Source: Pseudonocardia sp. N23
GTDB taxonomy: Bacteria; Actinomycetota; Actinomycetes; Mycobacteriales; Pseudonocardiaceae
Assembly (NCBI RefSeq): GCF_002583555.1
Contig: NZ_BEGX01000114.1
Span: 396,997-460,996 of the forward strand
Length of the DNA stretch: 64,000 nt
Direction of reading: 5' to 3'
Made by a program: the position numbers and the translations under genes
Notes under the pieces: generated by a model
Seen by the model: only the letters and a program-made list of their open reading frames with translations
The model's database searches: none
What the model was told of the DNA's origin: nothing
Shown: positions 17,686 through 28,601 of the stretch, piece by piece
Numbering within the stretch: the first letter of the stretch is position 1
Layout: every line of letters starts with the position of its first letter

Positions 17686-18774
17686 TCAGTCCAGCGCCGC
17701 GAGCACGTCCTCGACCAGATCCGCGGTGTCCTCGCAGCCCGCGGAGAGCCGCACGAGCCCCGACGCCACGTCGTCACCCCAACGCTCCCGCCGGTCGGCT
17801 GAGGTGCGCAGCCCGCCGAAGCTCGTCGCCGACTCGACGAACCGCGAGGCCGCCAGGAACGCCCCGACAGCGGCCGGGTCGCGCAGGGTGAACCGCAGGA
17901 CGCCGTTCCACCGGCGCATCTGGCGCGCCGCGACCGCGTGCGCGGGATCGTCGGCCAGCCCCGGCCAGCGGACGTCACGCACCGCCGGATGCCCCCGCAA
18001 CGCCGTGGCGAGCGCGCGGGCGTTGGCCGCCTGGCGTTCCAGCCGCAGGTCCAGCGTGCCGAGCCCGCGGTGCGCGAGCCACACCTCCATCGGCCCCGGG
18101 ACGGCCCCGCCCCGGGTGCGGGTGTCGCGCAGCCGCGCGGCGAGCGCCGGGTCGGCCGTGGTCACGTGGCCGAGGACGACGTCGCCGTGCCCGGCCAGCG
18201 CCTTCGTGTCGCTCGCGACGACGAGATCGGCGCCCAGCTCCAGCGGTCGCTGCCCCAGCGGCGTCGCGGTCGTGTTGTCGACGGCCACCAGCGCCCCTGC
18301 GGCGTGCGCGCGGGCGGCGACGACGACGATGTCGCAGACGTCGAGCCCGGGGTTCGACGGCGTCTCCAGCAGGACCAGGGCCACGTCGTGCATCGGCGCC
18401 TCCGCGGCCAGGGTCGTCGGCACGAGGCGCACCGGCAGGCCGAGGTCGGCGGCCAGCGCGCGGGCCAGGTAGTAGCCGTCGGAGGGCAGGACGACCTCCC
18501 CTCCGCGTGCGCAGGAGAGCAGGACCGCGGCGGTCGCCGCCATGCCCGACGCGAACAGCGTGCAGTCCCCGCCCTCGAGCCCGCCGATCGCGGACTCCAG
18601 CACCCGCCACGTGGGGTTGCCGGCGCGGCCGTAGAAGTCGGCGCCGGCCGGGTCGCCCGGCAGGCCCAGCTCGAACGTCGACGACAGCACCGGGCCCGGG
18701 TGCAGCGGCTCCCCGACGCCGGGCGCGGGCCCGCCGCCGTGGACGCAGCGCGTCCCGTCACCCAGCTCCGTCAT
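17686..18774 (-). CDS. Cys/Met-metabolism PLP enzyme (cystathionine gamma-lyase/synthase-like)
   Basis: 362 residues of the trans-sulfuration PLP family. Seen are the substrate-loop tyrosine in [15 protein letters not shown] (about 47-61), [13 protein letters not shown] (about 73-85), [15 protein letters not shown], and the Schiff-base lysine in [18 protein letters not shown] (about 180-197). The enzyme probably cleaves or forms cystathionine-type thioethers. The exact reaction is not decided by the sequence. The ATG overlaps the gpsA stop codon (ATGA), so it is the last gene of a plsC-gpsA-lyase operon. Confidence 0.85.
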   Translation of the reverse strand: MTELGDGTRCVHGGGPAPGVGEPLHPGPVLSSTFELGLPGDPAGADFYGRAGNPTWRVLESAIGGLEGGDCTLFASGMAATAAVLLSCARGGEVVLPSDGYYLARALAADLGLPVRLVPTTLAAEAPMHDVALVLLETPSNPGLDVCDIVVVAARAHAAGALVAVDNTTATPLGQRPLELGADLVVASDTKALAGHGDVVLGHVTTADPALAARLRDTRTRGGAVPGPMEVWLAHRGLGTLDLRLERQAANARALATALRGHPAVRDVRWPGLADDPAHAVAARQMRRWNGVLRFTLRDPAAVGAFLAASRFVESATSFGGLRTSADRRERWGDDVASGLVRLSAGCEDTADLVEDVLAALD

Positions 18775-19781
18775 TCCGGCTTCGGCGCCCGGGTGATCAG
18801 CTCCTTGGCCATCGCCGACGCGGACAGTCCCTCGTGGCAGACGCGGCGCACGGCGTCGGCGATCGGCAGCTCGACACCGTGGCGCGCACCCAGCTCGCAG
18901 ATCGACGAGCACGACTTCACGCCCTCGGCGACCTGCCCGTGGTTGGCCTCCTCGGCCTTCGCGAGGCTCTCCCCGCGACCGAGGCGCTCCCCGAACGTCC
19001 GGTTGCGCGACAGGGGCGACGAACACGTGGCGACGAGGTCGCCCAGCCCGGCGAGGCCCGCGAACGTCATCGGGTCGGCACCGAGCACCGCGCCGAGCCG
19101 CGAGATCTCCGCGAGCCCGCGGGTGATCACCGACGCCCGGCTGTTGTCCCCCAGCCCCATCCCCGCCGCGATGCCGACGGCCAGCGCGATGACGTTCTTG
19201 CCCGCCCCGCCCAGCTCGCAGCCGACGACGTCGGTGTTGGTGTAGGAGCGGAAGTAGTCGGTCGTGCAGGCGTTCTGCAGGGCGACGGCACGGTCGTGGT
19301 CGGTACAGGCGATGACGGTGGCCGTCGGCTCCTCCCCCGCGATCTCCCGGGCCAGGTTGGGCCCCGACACGACGGCGACCTGCTCGGGCGACACGTTGGC
19401 GACCTCGGCGACGACCTCGCTCATCCGCTTGAGCGTCCCCAGCTCGATCCCCTTGGCCAGGCTGACGAGCGTGCGCCCCGGCGGCAGCAGACCTGCCCAG
19501 CCGGACAGGTTGCCGCGCAGTGTCTGCGACGGGACGGCCAGTACGACGACGTCGGCGCCGTCGAGCGCGGCCGCCGCATTGGTCGTGGCCGACAGCCGGG
19601 ACGGGAGCTCCACGCCGGGCAGGTAGCCGGGATTGGCACGGGTCTCGTTGACGGCGTCGGCGACCTCGGGGCGGCGCGCCCACAGCGTCACGTCGCGGCC
19701 GGCGTCGGCGAGGACCTTGCCGAACGCGGTCCCCCACGACCCGGCTCCCAGCACCGCGACGCGCTGCACCGCGTGGCTCAC
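18771..19781 (-). CDS. gpsA: Glycerol-3-phosphate dehydrogenase [NAD(P)+]
   Basis: 336 residues. The N-terminal [20 protein letters not shown] is the canonical NAD(P)-binding loop of GpsA. Further landmarks are [27 protein letters not shown] with the conserved lysine, [12 protein letters not shown], and [20 protein letters not shown] with the catalytic lysine. It reduces dihydroxyacetone phosphate to sn-glycerol-3-phosphate for phospholipid synthesis in the cytosol. It overlaps the acyltransferase gene upstream by 4 bp, which pairs precursor synthesis with acylation. In M. tuberculosis the gpsA2 gene holds the same place next to fbiD. Confidence 0.95.
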   Translation of the reverse strand: MSHAVQRVAVLGAGSWGTAFGKVLADAGRDVTLWARRPEVADAVNETRANPGYLPGVELPSRLSATTNAAAALDGADVVVLAVPSQTLRGNLSGWAGLLPPGRTLVSLAKGIELGTLKRMSEVVAEVANVSPEQVAVVSGPNLAREIAGEEPTATVIACTDHDRAVALQNACTTDYFRSYTNTDVVGCELGGAGKNVIALAVGIAAGMGLGDNSRASVITRGLAEISRLGAVLGADPMTFAGLAGLGDLVATCSSPLSRNRTFGERLGRGESLAKAEEANHGQVAEGVKSCSSICELGARHGVELPIADAVRRVCHEGLSASAMAKELITRAPKPE

Positions 19782-20491
19782 ACTGCACCGCCCTTGCGGA
19801 AGAACTCGGCCGGCGCGGCCTCGCCCCGGACGTCGGCGAGCAGGTCTCGCACCCTGACCATCAGCAGGTCGGTCACCTCACGCAGCAGGGCGGCGTCGAT
19901 CGGGCGGCCGCGGTAGTCGGACAGGTCCACCGGATCGCCTGCGCGCACGACGATCTCGCGGCGCGGCAGCGGCCGGAACCGCTTGCCGTAGTGGTCGTAG
20001 ACCTCACGGGTCCCCCAGTGCACCAACGGGATCACCGGCACGTCGGCGCCCAGCGCGAGCCGGGCCACCCCGGTGCGCGCGTGCATCGGCCAGCCGTCGG
20101 GGTCGCGGCTGATCGTGCCCTCGGGGTAGATGACGACGATCCTGCCGGCCCGCAACGCCTCCTCACCCTCGCGCAGGCTGTTCTGCGCGTCGACCGACTC
20201 GCGGTAGACCGGGATCTGCCCGGTCGAGAGCAGCACCCGCCCGAGGACCGGGACCTTCCACAGGCTGGCCTTGGCCAGGAACCGCGGGACCCGCCGCGAC
20301 GAGTACACCCACAGCGACGTGTGCACCGGGTCCAGATAGGAGATGTGGTTGGCCACGACGAGAGCGCCACCCGTGCCCGGTCTCGGCAGCCGGTCGCGGC
20401 CCTCGTAACGCTTGCCCCCGGTCAGGAAGGCGAGCGGGTGGAAGACCGCCGCCGCGAACCCGACCCAGAAGCCACCCTTCTCACGCCTCAC
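19778..20491 (-). CDS. plsC: 1-acyl-sn-glycerol-3-phosphate acyltransferase
   Basis: A 237-residue PlsC-family acyltransferase. It has a hydrophobic N-terminal segment ([17 protein letters not shown]), the catalytic NHxxxxD box in [17 protein letters not shown], the substrate-phosphate box [16 protein letters not shown] and the [10 protein letters not shown] strand. It transfers a fatty acyl chain to lysophosphatidic acid at the membrane. The start is GTG at 20489-20491, which follows GGAGG by five bases; the open frame extends 30 codons further without a site. It is divergent from the guanylyltransferase gene and overlaps gpsA downstream. Confidence 0.9.
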   Translation of the reverse strand: MRREKGGFWVGFAAAVFHPLAFLTGGKRYEGRDRLPRPGTGGALVVANHISYLDPVHTSLWVYSSRRVPRFLAKASLWKVPVLGRVLLSTGQIPVYRESVDAQNSLREGEEALRAGRIVVIYPEGTISRDPDGWPMHARTGVARLALGADVPVIPLVHWGTREVYDHYGKRFRPLPRREIVVRAGDPVDLSDYRGRPIDAALLREVTDLLMVRVRDLLADVRGEAAPAEFFRKGGAV

Positions 20492-20574
20492 CCACGCCTC
20501 CCGTCCACGATCTCCGGGTGAGTCTTCCGGGACGGGCGCCGCGGGTCCACCCGCGGGTGTTGCACGATGGTGGG

Positions 20575-21297
20575 GTGCCATCGCCGGTCGATCTCGTCGT
20601 GCCCGTCAAAGGGCTGTCGGCGGCCAAGTCGCGGCTGCGCGGCGCGGCCGACGGCGGCGCCGGGGATCCGGGCGCCCACGGGCAGCTGACGCTCGCGCTG
20701 CTGCTGGACACGCTGGGCGCCGCCCGCCGGTCGGGGGTGCGCAGGCTGCTCGTCGTCAGCTCGGATCCGGACGTCGCGGCCGCCGTCGGGCGGATCGCCG
20801 CCGTGACCACACCCGCCGTGATCGACAGCATGGGTGACGGCGGCGACAACGCGCTGCTCCAGGTGCTGCCCGAGGGCCCGGCGCCGGGCCTCAACGCCGC
20901 ACTGGCGCACGGGGCGGCCGTCCTGCGGGGTGAGGACCCGTCGTCGACCGTCGGGGCCCTGCAGGCCGACCTGCCCGCGTTGCGCCCCGACGAGCTGCGC
21001 GCCGCCCTCGCCGAGGCCGTCGCCCGGTTCGCCGACGGCGCCGTCGCCGCCTTCTGTGCCGACACTCCCGGTGACGGGACGACGCTGTTGCTCGCCGCCC
21101 CCGGCACCGCGCTGGCCCCGGCGTTCGGGCCCGGATCGGCGTCCCGGCACGCCGCGGCGGGGGCGGTTCCCGTCGGCGCAGCGCTGCCGGGCCTGCGCCG
21201 CGACGTCGACACTCCGGCCGACCTGCGCCACGCCGTCGCCCTCGGCGTCGGCCCGCACACCGCGGCCGCGCTGCCCGTCGTCGCCCGCGGCGCCTGA
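20575..21297 (+). CDS. fbiD: Phosphoenolpyruvate/2-phospholactate guanylyltransferase of F420 synthesis
   Basis: 240 residues of the CofC/FbiD family, which joins GTP to phosphoenolpyruvate (mycobacteria) or 2-phospholactate to start the F420 side chain. VDLVVPVKGLSAAKSRL is the nucleotidyltransferase N-terminus with its conserved lysines. GLNAALAHGAA, VGALQADLPALRPDEL and FGPGSASRHAAAGA follow, the last two being the metal and substrate segments of the family. The start is GTG at 20575. Identity is supported by its position between gpsA and ppk, as in M. tuberculosis (Rv2983). The LLM-type proteins elsewhere in the window may or may not use F420. Confidence 0.9.
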   Translation: MPSPVDLVVPVKGLSAAKSRLRGAADGGAGDPGAHGQLTLALLLDTLGAARRSGVRRLLVVSSDPDVAAAVGRIAAVTTPAVIDSMGDGGDNALLQVLPEGPAPGLNAALAHGAAVLRGEDPSSTVGALQADLPALRPDELRAALAEAVARFADGAVAAFCADTPGDGTTLLLAAPGTALAPAFGPGSASRHAAAGAVPVGAALPGLRRDVDTPADLRHAVALGVGPHTAAALPVVARGA

Positions 21298-21425
21298 CTC
21301 CGGCGTGAGACCCTTGCGCCGCAACGCTCCGCGACGACTGCGTCGTCATCACGTTGCCCAGAGTTCACTCGGATGCCACGTGCCTGCGCGAGGCGCAGGG
21401 CGTCGATTGGGGAAGAATCTCCGCC

Positions 21426-23897
21426 GTGAGTGACGACGCACGGAACCCGGACCAGGCCGAGGCCGGACAGGCAGGCGCCGACGACGCGTCCGGCACCCCC
21501 GCGCGTACCCGTCGTACCGGCCGGCGTGCGCCGCGGCCGTCGAGCAGGAGGGTCGCGGCCACGTCCGACCGCTCCGCCGCCGCGTCCAGCGCTGCCCCGG
21601 CCACCCGGACGCGCGCCGCCGCCCGGCGGTCCACGGCCGCCACCGCCACCACGTCGTCGACCCGCACCACCGCCCCCGAACCCGCGACCGTGACTCCCGC
21701 GGCGCCCCCGGAGGCCGCGTCGACCACCGCGACCACCCCGCCCGCACCCGGCGCCGCGCCCATCGGGCCACCCGCGCCGACCACGGCCCCGGCCACGTCG
21801 GCCGCGCCACCGCTGCCCGAGGACCGCTACCTCAACCGCGAGCTGTCCTGGCTGGACTTCAACTCCCGCGTCCTCGCCCTCGCCGAGGACCCCAGCCAGC
21901 CGCTGCTCGAACGGGCCAAGTTCCTGGCGATCTTCGCGTCGAACCTCGACGAGTTCTACATGGTCCGCGTCGCCGGGCTGAAGCGCCGCGACGAGACCGG
22001 CCTCGCCGTCCGCAGCGCCGACGGGCTCACCCCCCGCGAGCAGCTCGGCCGCATCACCGCCCGCAGCCAGGTCCTCTCCGAGGCCCACGCCCGCGTCTTC
22101 CTCGACGAGGTGCGCCCCGAGCTCGGCGAGTACGGCATCCACATCCGCCGCTGGACCGACCTCTCCGACGACCAGCGCGAGCGCCTGTCGGACTACTTCA
22201 CCGACCAGGTCTTCCCCGTGCTCACCCCGCTCGCGGTCGACCCCGCCCACCCCTTCCCCTACATCTCGGGGCTCTCGCTCAACCTCGCCGTCACCGTCCG
22301 CGACCCCGAGGGCCGCACCGAGCGGTTCGCCCGCGTCAAGGTGCCCAACAACGTGCCGCGGCTCGTCCGCGTCACCCGCGACGCGGGCGACGACGAGCGC
22401 GGCGTCACGTTCCTGCCCATCGAGGACCTGATCGGCGCCCACCTGGGCAAGCTGTTCACCGGCATGGACGTCGCCGAGGTGCACGCCTTCCGCGTCACCC
22501 GCAACGCCGACCTCGAGGTCGAGGAGGACCGCGACGAGGACCTCCTGCAGGCCCTCGAACGCGAGCTCGCCCGCCGCCGGTTCGGGCCGCCGGTGCGGCT
22601 CGAGGTCGTCGACACCATGAGCGACCACGTGCTGGAGCTGCTGCTGCGCGAGCTCGACGTCGACCCCGGCGACGTCGTGACGGTGCCCGGCCTGCTCGAC
22701 CTCACGTGCCTGTGGGAGGTCTACGGCGTCGACCGGCCCGACCTCAAGGACGAGACGTTCCGCCCCGCCACCCACCCCGCCTTCGCCGAGCGCGAGACCC
22801 CGCGCAGCATCTTCGCGACGCTGCGCGAGGGCGACGTGCTCGTCCACCACCCGTACGACTCGTTCTCCACCAGCGTGCAGCGGTTCATCGAGCAGGCCGC
22901 CGCCGACCCCGACGTGCTGGCGATCAAGCAGACCCTCTACCGCACCTCGGGCGACTCCCCGATCGTCGACGCGCTCGTCGACGCCGCGGCCGCGGGCAAG
23001 CAGGTCGTCGCGCTCGTCGAGATCAAGGCGCGGTTCGACGAGCAGGCCAACATCCGCTGGGCCCGCGAGCTGGAGAAGGCGGGCGTGCACGTCGTCTACG
23101 GCCTCGTCGGCCTCAAGACCCACTGCAAGACGTCGCTGGTGGTGCGCCAGGAGGGTTCGCAGATCCGGCGCTACTGCCACATCGGCACCGGCAACTACCA
23201 CCCCAAGACCGCCCGGCTCTACGAGGACATCGGTGTGCTCACCGCCGACCCCACGATCGGCGCCGACCTCACCGACCTGTTCAACACCCTCACCGGCTAC
23301 TCCCGGCAGACGTCCTACCGCAGCCTGCTCGTCGCCCCCTACGGCGTGCGGCGCGGCATCGTGCGGCGCATCGAGGACGAGATCGAGGCCTTCCGCGAGG
23401 GCGACACCAGGGCCTGCGTCCGGATCAAGGTCAACTCCCTCGTCGACGAGCAGGTCATCGACGCGCTCTACCGCGCCTCACAGGCGGGCGTCCCCGTCGA
23501 CGTCGTCGTCCGCGGCATCTGCGCGATCCGCCCCGGACGCGAGGGCATGTCGGAGAACATCCGGGTCCGCTCGATCCTCGGCCGCTTCCTCGAGCACTCG
23601 CGGATCTTCCACTTCGGTGCCGCCGAGGAGTACTGGATCGGCAGCGCGGACATGATGCACCGCAACCTCGACCGCCGCGTCGAGGTGCTGCTGCGCGTCG
23701 CCGAGCCGCGGCTGGCCGGCCAGCTCACCGAGCTGTTCGAGTCCTGCCTCGACCCGGCCACCCGCTGCTGGACCCTGCAGGCCGACGGCAGCTGGGAGCC
23801 GTCGCCGCCGCCGGGCTCCGACATCGACCGGGTGCGCGACCACCAGGCCGAGATGATGGCCCGGCACGCCGCCGCCGCGATCGTCGAGACCGAGTGA
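21426..23897 (+). CDS. ppk: Polyphosphate kinase 1
   Basis: An 823-residue PPK1. After a roughly 110-residue low-complexity Ala/Thr/Pro/Arg lead (not part of the fold), the enzyme begins [20 protein letters not shown]. The phospholipase-D-like catalytic core has [46 protein letters not shown] with the phospho-accepting histidine, [20 protein letters not shown] and, near the end, [19 protein letters not shown]. It reversibly builds polyphosphate from ATP at the membrane periphery. It overlaps mutT1 by GTGA, so the two are coupled. The start is GTG; an ATG 72 bp upstream is in frame but lacks support. Confidence 0.95.
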   Translation: MSDDARNPDQAEAGQAGADDASGTPARTRRTGRRAPRPSSRRVAATSDRSAAASSAAPATRTRAAARRSTAATATTSSTRTTAPEPATVTPAAPPEAASTTATTPPAPGAAPIGPPAPTTAPATSAAPPLPEDRYLNRELSWLDFNSRVLALAEDPSQPLLERAKFLAIFASNLDEFYMVRVAGLKRRDETGLAVRSADGLTPREQLGRITARSQVLSEAHARVFLDEVRPELGEYGIHIRRWTDLSDDQRERLSDYFTDQVFPVLTPLAVDPAHPFPYISGLSLNLAVTVRDPEGRTERFARVKVPNNVPRLVRVTRDAGDDERGVTFLPIEDLIGAHLGKLFTGMDVAEVHAFRVTRNADLEVEEDRDEDLLQALERELARRRFGPPVRLEVVDTMSDHVLELLLRELDVDPGDVVTVPGLLDLTCLWEVYGVDRPDLKDETFRPATHPAFAERETPRSIFATLREGDVLVHHPYDSFSTSVQRFIEQAAADPDVLAIKQTLYRTSGDSPIVDALVDAAAAGKQVVALVEIKARFDEQANIRWARELEKAGVHVVYGLVGLKTHCKTSLVVRQEGSQIRRYCHIGTGNYHPKTARLYEDIGVLTADPTIGADLTDLFNTLTGYSRQTSYRSLLVAPYGVRRGIVRRIEDEIEAFREGDTRACVRIKVNSLVDEQVIDALYRASQAGVPVDVVVRGICAIRPGREGMSENIRVRSILGRFLEHSRIFHFGAAEEYWIGSADMMHRNLDRRVEVLLRVAEPRLAGQLTELFESCLDPATRCWTLQADGSWEPSPPPGSDIDRVRDHQAEMMARHAAAAIVETE

Positions 23898-24823
23898 CCC
23901 GCACCGACCTCGCCGGGGCCCTCGGGGTCGACGTACTGGCCGCCGGCGCCGTGCTGTGGCGGGCCGGGCCGCTCGGGCCGGAGGTCGGCCTCGTCCACCG
24001 CCCGCGCTACGACGACTGGTCCCTGCCCAAGGGCAAGCTCGACCGCGGCGAGCACCTCGCCGCCGCGGCCGTCCGCGAGGTGCTCGAGGAGACCGGCCAC
24101 CGCATCCGGATCGGGTGCCGCCTCGGCGACACCCGCTACGACGTGGCCGAAGGCTCCAAGGTCGTCCGGTACTGGGCGGGCGAGTCGCTCGGCGGCGAGT
24201 TCGAGCCCAACGACGAGACCGACGAGCTGCGGTTCCTCGCCCCCGCCGCCGCGTCCGGCCTGCTCACCTACGACCACGACCGGGCTGTGCTGCGGCGTTT
24301 CGCGGCGTACCCGCGCCCGGTCTCGACGCTGGTCCTCGTCCGCCACGCCAAGGCCGGCAGCCGCAACGGCTGGGACGGCGACGACCTCGACCGACCGCTG
24401 TCGGCCACCGGCCGCGCCCAGGTCTCCCGCCTCACGCCGTTCCTGCGGCTGTTCGGGGCCGACCGCGTCGCGTCCGCGCCACCCGTGCGGTGCCGCGCGA
24501 CCGTGCAGACGCTGGCCACCGAGACCGGAGTGGACCTCGCCGACGAACCGGCGCTGGGCGAGATCGCGCACGCCGACGACCCGGCCGCCGCGACCACGCG
24601 GGTCCGCGAGATCGCCGCACAGCCGGGTGTGACGGTGCTGTGCAGCCAGGGCGGCGTCATCCCCGACCTCGTCGACACCCTGACCGCGGGGACGCCGCTG
24701 GCCGACCGGGTACGCCCCGGCGGCGCGGCGATCCCCACGCGCAAGGCGAGTACGTGGGTGATCGGGTTCGGCGCCGACCTCACCCCCCGGAGCGCGGACT
24801 ACTACCGCGACCCGGCGGGCTGA
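23894..24823 (+). CDS. mutT1: Nudix hydrolase fused to histidine phosphatase (MutT1-like)
   Basis: A 309-residue two-domain protein. The N-terminal Nudix domain has a complete box GX5EX7REUXEEXGU in [20 protein letters not shown] followed by TG (about 47-69). The C-terminal histidine-phosphatase domain starts at [15 protein letters not shown] (about 152-166) with the catalytic RHA(K)xG. Mycobacterial MutT1 with this architecture hydrolyses 8-oxo-GTP/dGTP and dinucleoside polyphosphates. It is translated from a GTG overlapping the ppk stop. It converges on hupB with only 3 bp between stop codons and no hairpin between them. Confidence 0.92.
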   Translation: MTRTDLAGALGVDVLAAGAVLWRAGPLGPEVGLVHRPRYDDWSLPKGKLDRGEHLAAAAVREVLEETGHRIRIGCRLGDTRYDVAEGSKVVRYWAGESLGGEFEPNDETDELRFLAPAAASGLLTYDHDRAVLRRFAAYPRPVSTLVLVRHAKAGSRNGWDGDDLDRPLSATGRAQVSRLTPFLRLFGADRVASAPPVRCRATVQTLATETGVDLADEPALGEIAHADDPAAATTRVREIAAQPGVTVLCSQGGVIPDLVDTLTAGTPLADRVRPGGAAIPTRKASTWVIGFGADLTPRSADYYRDPAG

Positions 24824-24826
24824 GAG

Positions 24827-25393
24827 CTACTTCTTCGCCTTGGCCTTCTTGGCCTTGGCAGCGGCAGCGGGCTTCTCCGCCTTCGCCGGCGCGGCCTTGG
24901 TGGCCGCGGCGGCCTTCGGAGCCGGCTTCGGCTTCGCTGCCGCCGCCGTCTTCGGCGCCGCCGCCTTGGCCGACTTCGGCGCCGGCTTCTCGGCGAACGA
25001 CGTCGTCGCCTTGGCCCGGCTGCGCGTCGCCCTGGCGGGGGCGGCCGGAGCGGCTGCGGCGGCCGCGGTGCCACGGGGGCGGCGGGCCGGAGCCGGCTTG
25101 GCGGCCTCCGCCGCGGCACCGTTGCCGGAGACCGTCGCCTTGAAGGCGATGCCCGGCCGGAAGGCGGGCACCACCGTCGGCGGGACGGCGACCGTGTCAC
25201 CGGTGCGCGGGTTCCGCGCGACACGCGCAGCCCGGGCACGCGCCTCGAAGACGCCGAACCCGGTGAGCGACACCGAGCCACCCGAGCCGACCGTGTCCAC
25301 GATGATCGAGAGCACTCCGTCGACCGCGGACGCCGCGGTCCGCCGGTCGCCGAGCCGCGCCGCGAGCGCGTCCACGAGCTGCGTCTTGTTCAT
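24827..25393 (-). CDS. hupB: HU-like nucleoid protein with lysine/alanine-rich tail
   Basis: 188 residues. Residues 1-92 form an HU domain ([54 protein letters not shown]). The rest is a tail made of AKPA/KPAPK/KKAK repeats, as in mycobacterial HupB/Hlp and Streptomyces HupS, where the tail compacts DNA. The ATG start gives the canonical MNKTQL N-terminus. A TACCGT hexamer ends 8 bp before it, so the message may be nearly leaderless. It lies downstream of leuD, but a spacer of about 150 bp separates them. Confidence 0.95.
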   Translation of the reverse strand: MNKTQLVDALAARLGDRRTAASAVDGVLSIIVDTVGSGGSVSLTGFGVFEARARAARVARNPRTGDTVAVPPTVVPAFRPGIAFKATVSGNGAAAEAAKPAPARRPRGTAAAAAAPAAPARATRSRAKATTSFAEKPAPKSAKAAAPKTAAAAKPKPAPKAAAATKAAPAKAEKPAAAAKAKKAKAKK

Positions 25394-25541
25394 GACTGCG
25401 CACGGTAGAGTGTTCTCGCAGCTCACACCAGAGATCAGGCCAAGAAAAACCCTTGCCGTGCAACAACAGTCCCTGTTCGTGGACTGTGCCGCAACGTGTC
25501 CGGGCGATCCACTGCCCGCTCGGTACCGAACGGACGGCGCC

Positions 25542-26138
25542 TCAGCCGACCGGCGTGGTGACCGGCAGCCACGCAGGCCGGCTCGCCTCGAACGTCGTGA
25601 TGTCGGCTTCGTGGCGCAGGGTCAGGCCGATGTCGTCGAGACCCTCCAGCAGCCGCCAGCGGGTGTAGTCGTCGATCTGGAACGCGAACGTCAGGTCCTT
25701 GGCCTGGACGGTGCGTTCCTGCAGGTCGACGGTCACTTCCGTACCCGGCTCGTTCTCCAGCAGCTTCCACAGGAGCTCGACGTCGTGCTGCTCGCACTGC
25801 GCCGCGACGAGCCCGCCCTTGGCCGAGTTGCCGCGGAAGATGTCGCCGAAGCGCGCCGCGATCACGACCCGGAAGCCGTAGTCCATCAGCGCCCACACGG
25901 CGTGCTCGCGGGAGCTGCCGGTCCCGAAGTCCGGACCGGCGACCAGCACCGACCCCCGCGAGAACGGCTCGGTGTTGAGGATGAAGTCCGGGTGCTGGCG
26001 CCAGGCCGCGAACAGGCCGTCCTCGAAGCCCGTGCGGGTCACGCGCTTGAGGTAGACCGCCGGGATGATCTGGTCGGTGTCCACGTTGGACCGGCGCAGC
26101 GGAACGCCGATCCCGGTGTGCGTGCTGATCGCGTCCAT
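25542..26138 (-). CDS. leuD: 3-isopropylmalate dehydratase, small subunit
   Basis: 198 residues. The aconitase swivel domain is intact: [20 protein letters not shown] with the DTDQIIPA motif, [20 protein letters not shown] with the GSSREHA substrate loop, and [17 protein letters not shown]. With LeuC it isomerises 2- to 3-isopropylmalate in leucine synthesis. Its ATG shares one base with the leuC stop (TGATG), so the subunits are translationally coupled. Confidence 0.96.
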   Translation of the reverse strand: MDAISTHTGIGVPLRRSNVDTDQIIPAVYLKRVTRTGFEDGLFAAWRQHPDFILNTEPFSRGSVLVAGPDFGTGSSREHAVWALMDYGFRVVIAARFGDIFRGNSAKGGLVAAQCEQHDVELLWKLLENEPGTEVTVDLQERTVQAKDLTFAFQIDDYTRWRLLEGLDDIGLTLRHEADITTFEASRPAWLPVTTPVG

Positions 26139-27556
26139 CAGTCCAGGTCCTCCGGCGACGACAGGGTCCCGCGGACGGCGGTGGCCGCGGCCACGACCGG
26201 CGAGACGAGATGGGTGCGGCCGCCCTTGCCCTGGCGGCCCTCGAAGTTGCGGTTCGACGTCGACGCGCTGCGCTCACCCGGGGCGAGCTGGTCGGGGTTC
26301 ATCCCGAGGCACATCGAGCAGCCCGCCGAACGCCACTCCGCGCCGGCGGCGGTGAACACCTTGTCCAGTCCCTCGTCCTCGGCCTGGAAGCGCACCCGCA
26401 TCGACCCGGGCACGACCAGCATCCGGACGCCCTCCGCCAGCGTCCGACCGTCGATCACCTCGGCCGCAGCACGCAGGTCCTCGATGCGGCCGTTGGTGCA
26501 GGAGCCGACGAACACCGTGTCGACGCGGACCTCGCGCAGCGGCATCCCCGCGTCGAGGCCCATGTACTCCAGCGCCCGCTCGGCGGCGGCCCGCTCGTTC
26601 TCGTCGACGATCGCGGCCGGGTCGGGCACGTCGGCACCCAGCGGCAGTCCCTGCCCCGGGTTGGTGCCCCATGTGACGAACGGCGTCAGCTCGTCGCCGT
26701 CGATGTCGACCTCGGCGTCGAACGTCGCGCCCTCGTCGGTGCGCAGCGTCGTCCAGTCGGCCACCGCGGCGTCCCACTCCGCGCCCTTCGGCGCGTGGTC
26801 ACGACCCTCGACGAAGTCGTAGGTGACCTGGTCCGGCGCGATCATGCCCGCGCGGGCGCCCGCCTCGATCGACATGTTGCAGATCGTCATCCGGGCCTCC
26901 ATCGAGAGGTTCTCGATGACGTTGCCCCGGTACTCCAGGACGTAGCCCTGCCCGCCGCCGGTGCCGATCTTCGCGATGATCGCCAGCACCACGTCCTTGC
27001 TCGTGACGCCCGGGCGCAGCGTGCCGTCGGCGCTGTTGACGTTGATCGCCATCGTCCTGAACGGCTTGAGCGGCAACGTCTGCGTGGCGAGCACGTGCTC
27101 GACCTCCGACGTGCCGATCCCGAACGCCATCGCGCCGAACGCGCCGTGCGTCGAGGTGTGGCTGTCGCCGCAGACCACCGTCATGCCCGGCTGGGTCAGC
27201 CCCAGCTGCGGGCCGATGATGTGGACGATGCCCTGCTCGGCGTGGTTCATCGGGTACAGGTCGACGCCGAACTCCGCGCAGTTGCGCCGCAGCGTCTCCA
27301 CCTGCGTCCGGGACACCTCGTCGGCGATCGGGAGGTGCACGTCCTTCGTCGGGACGTTGTGGTCCTCGGTCGCGATCGTGAGGTCCGGCCGGCGCACCGG
27401 GCGGCCCGCGAGCCGGAGCCCGTCGAACGCCTGCGGGCTCGTGACCTCGTGCACGAGGTGCAGGTCGATGTAGAGGAGATCGGGCTCCTGCCCCTCCCCC
27501 TTGCGGACCACGTGCCGGTCCCAGACCTTCTCGGCCAGCGTGCGCGCCTGGTTCAC
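26138..27556 (-). CDS. leuC: 3-isopropylmalate dehydratase, large subunit
   Basis: 472 residues of the aconitase superfamily. [31 protein letters not shown] and the three cluster cysteines in [10 protein letters not shown] and [13 protein letters not shown] (ligands of a 4Fe-4S cluster) are present. The start is GTG, preceded by GGAGG about seven bases upstream. Promoter and control lie in the 80-bp gap to the divergent IclR-type regulator, which contains a large inverted repeat. Confidence 0.96.
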   Translation of the reverse strand: MNQARTLAEKVWDRHVVRKGEGQEPDLLYIDLHLVHEVTSPQAFDGLRLAGRPVRRPDLTIATEDHNVPTKDVHLPIADEVSRTQVETLRRNCAEFGVDLYPMNHAEQGIVHIIGPQLGLTQPGMTVVCGDSHTSTHGAFGAMAFGIGTSEVEHVLATQTLPLKPFRTMAINVNSADGTLRPGVTSKDVVLAIIAKIGTGGGQGYVLEYRGNVIENLSMEARMTICNMSIEAGARAGMIAPDQVTYDFVEGRDHAPKGAEWDAAVADWTTLRTDEGATFDAEVDIDGDELTPFVTWGTNPGQGLPLGADVPDPAAIVDENERAAAERALEYMGLDAGMPLREVRVDTVFVGSCTNGRIEDLRAAAEVIDGRTLAEGVRMLVVPGSMRVRFQAEDEGLDKVFTAAGAEWRSAGCSMCLGMNPDQLAPGERSASTSNRNFEGRQGKGGRTHLVSPVVAAATAVRGTLSSPEDLD

Positions 27557-27600
27557 GGCGCCGCCTCCTCGCGTTTCGCCTCATGTGGTGGTGGATCGAC

Positions 27601-27627
27601 CTAGCCTCCCAGATATTGGGAAGCTAG
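27601..27627. promoter_or_regulatory. Inverted repeat between leuC and the IclR regulator (putative operator)
   Basis: A 27-bp imperfect palindrome with 12-bp arms CTAGCCTCCCAG and TTGGGAAGCTAG matching at 10 of 12 positions around a 3-bp centre. It overlaps TAGTAT at 27625-27630, a good -10 for the rightward regulator. Six bases then separate that hexamer from the GTG start, so the regulator message is probably leaderless. IclR proteins bind such dyads, and NdgR of Streptomyces is known to control leuCD from this position. Autoregulation is inferred. Confidence 0.7.
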
Positions 27628-27636
27628 TATCGAGGC

Positions 27637-28338
27637 GTGAGACAGTCTAGCGGGATCGGCGTACTCGACAAGGCCGTGGGCGTACTTCGTGCCGCGGCCG
27701 CCGAACCGTGCGGCCTCACCGAGCTCTGCGAACGCACCGGCCTGCCCCGCGCCACCGCCCACCGCCTCGCCGTCGGCCTCGAGGTCCACGGCCTGCTCCA
27801 CCGCGGGGCCGACGGCCGCTGGCGCCCCGGCCCCACCCTCGCCGAGCTCTCCAGCGGCCACGGCGACCCCCTGCTCGACGCGGCCGCCGCCGTCCTCCCC
27901 CGGCTGCGCGACATCACCGGCGAGAGCGTCCAGCTCTACCGCCGCGACGGCACCCATCGCATCTGCATCGCCACCGCCGAACCCGTCAGCGGCCTGCGCG
28001 ACACCGTCCCCGTCGGCACCCGCCTGCCCATGACCGCCGGATCCGGCGCCAAGGTCCTCGCCGCCTGGGCCGACCCCGCCACCCAGCGGGCCGTCCTCGC
28101 CGAGGCCACCTTCACCGAACGCGTCCTGCTCGACGTCCGCCGCCGCGGCTGGGCCCAGTCCGTCGCCGAACGCGAAGCCGGCGTCTCCAGTGTCTCCGCA
28201 CCCGTCCGCGACGGCGCCGGCAAGGTCGTCGCCGCCGTCTCCGTCTCCGGGCCCGTCGACCGCATCGGCCGCCGCCCAGGCGTCCGCTGGGCCGCCGACC
28301 TCCTCGCCGCCGCCGAGGCCCTCCAGCACCGCCTCTAG
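27637..28338 (+). CDS. ndgR: IclR family regulator of leucine genes (NdgR-like)
   Basis: 233 residues. The N-terminal winged helix (GIGVLDKAVGVLRAAAAEPC, LTELCERTGLPRATAHRLAV, about 6-50) is followed by the IclR effector domain (VQLYRRDGTHRICIATAEPV, GSGAKVLAAWADP, AEREAGVSSVSAPVRDGAGK, about 90-230). It is divergent from leuC across 80 bp, the conserved arrangement of NdgR/Rv2989-type regulators that act on leuCD and other amino-acid genes. It starts at GTG directly behind a -10-like TAGTAT, with no room for a ribosome-binding site. The name is given by position and family. Confidence 0.85.
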   Translation: MRQSSGIGVLDKAVGVLRAAAAEPCGLTELCERTGLPRATAHRLAVGLEVHGLLHRGADGRWRPGPTLAELSSGHGDPLLDAAAAVLPRLRDITGESVQLYRRDGTHRICIATAEPVSGLRDTVPVGTRLPMTAGSGAKVLAAWADPATQRAVLAEATFTERVLLDVRRRGWAQSVAEREAGVSSVSAPVRDGAGKVVAAVSVSGPVDRIGRRPGVRWAADLLAAAEALQHRL

Positions 28339-28601
28339 GAGCGCGCGGACGAGCACCCGGCCACGTCCCGGGTCCCGATTCGGCCACGGCCGCCGTGACC
28401 CGCCGCCCATCCGCCGCGGCCCTGGCATCCTCGTCGGGGGGCGACCCTCCGCACCACGCACGGACCCAGCGGCACCGCTCGACGCCGCGACCCCGGGCCG
28501 GTTGCCGGAGTCCGGGCATCGTGACGCTAACGTGACGTCGCTCCGGCTCGATGGACACGGAGAGTCGCATTGGTTGGGGAACCGGACAAAGACGGGTGAC
28601 G
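28339..28601. other. Intergenic region upstream of the Hsp70-like gene
   Basis: About 260 bp of non-coding, mostly GC-rich sequence between the regulator stop and the Hsp70-like gene. No hairpin terminator or promoter is convincing. An in-frame GTG at 28596 precedes the chosen ATG. Confidence 0.3.

Noticed and set aside
17686-19788. A 700-codon open frame over the PLP lyase and gpsA
   Set aside because: The upstream half is an antisense-like shifted reading of gpsA. The lyase begins at the ATG overlapping the gpsA stop.
24821-24829. A terminator between mutT1 and hupB
   Set aside because: Only 3 bp separate the stop codons, and no hairpin lies between them.
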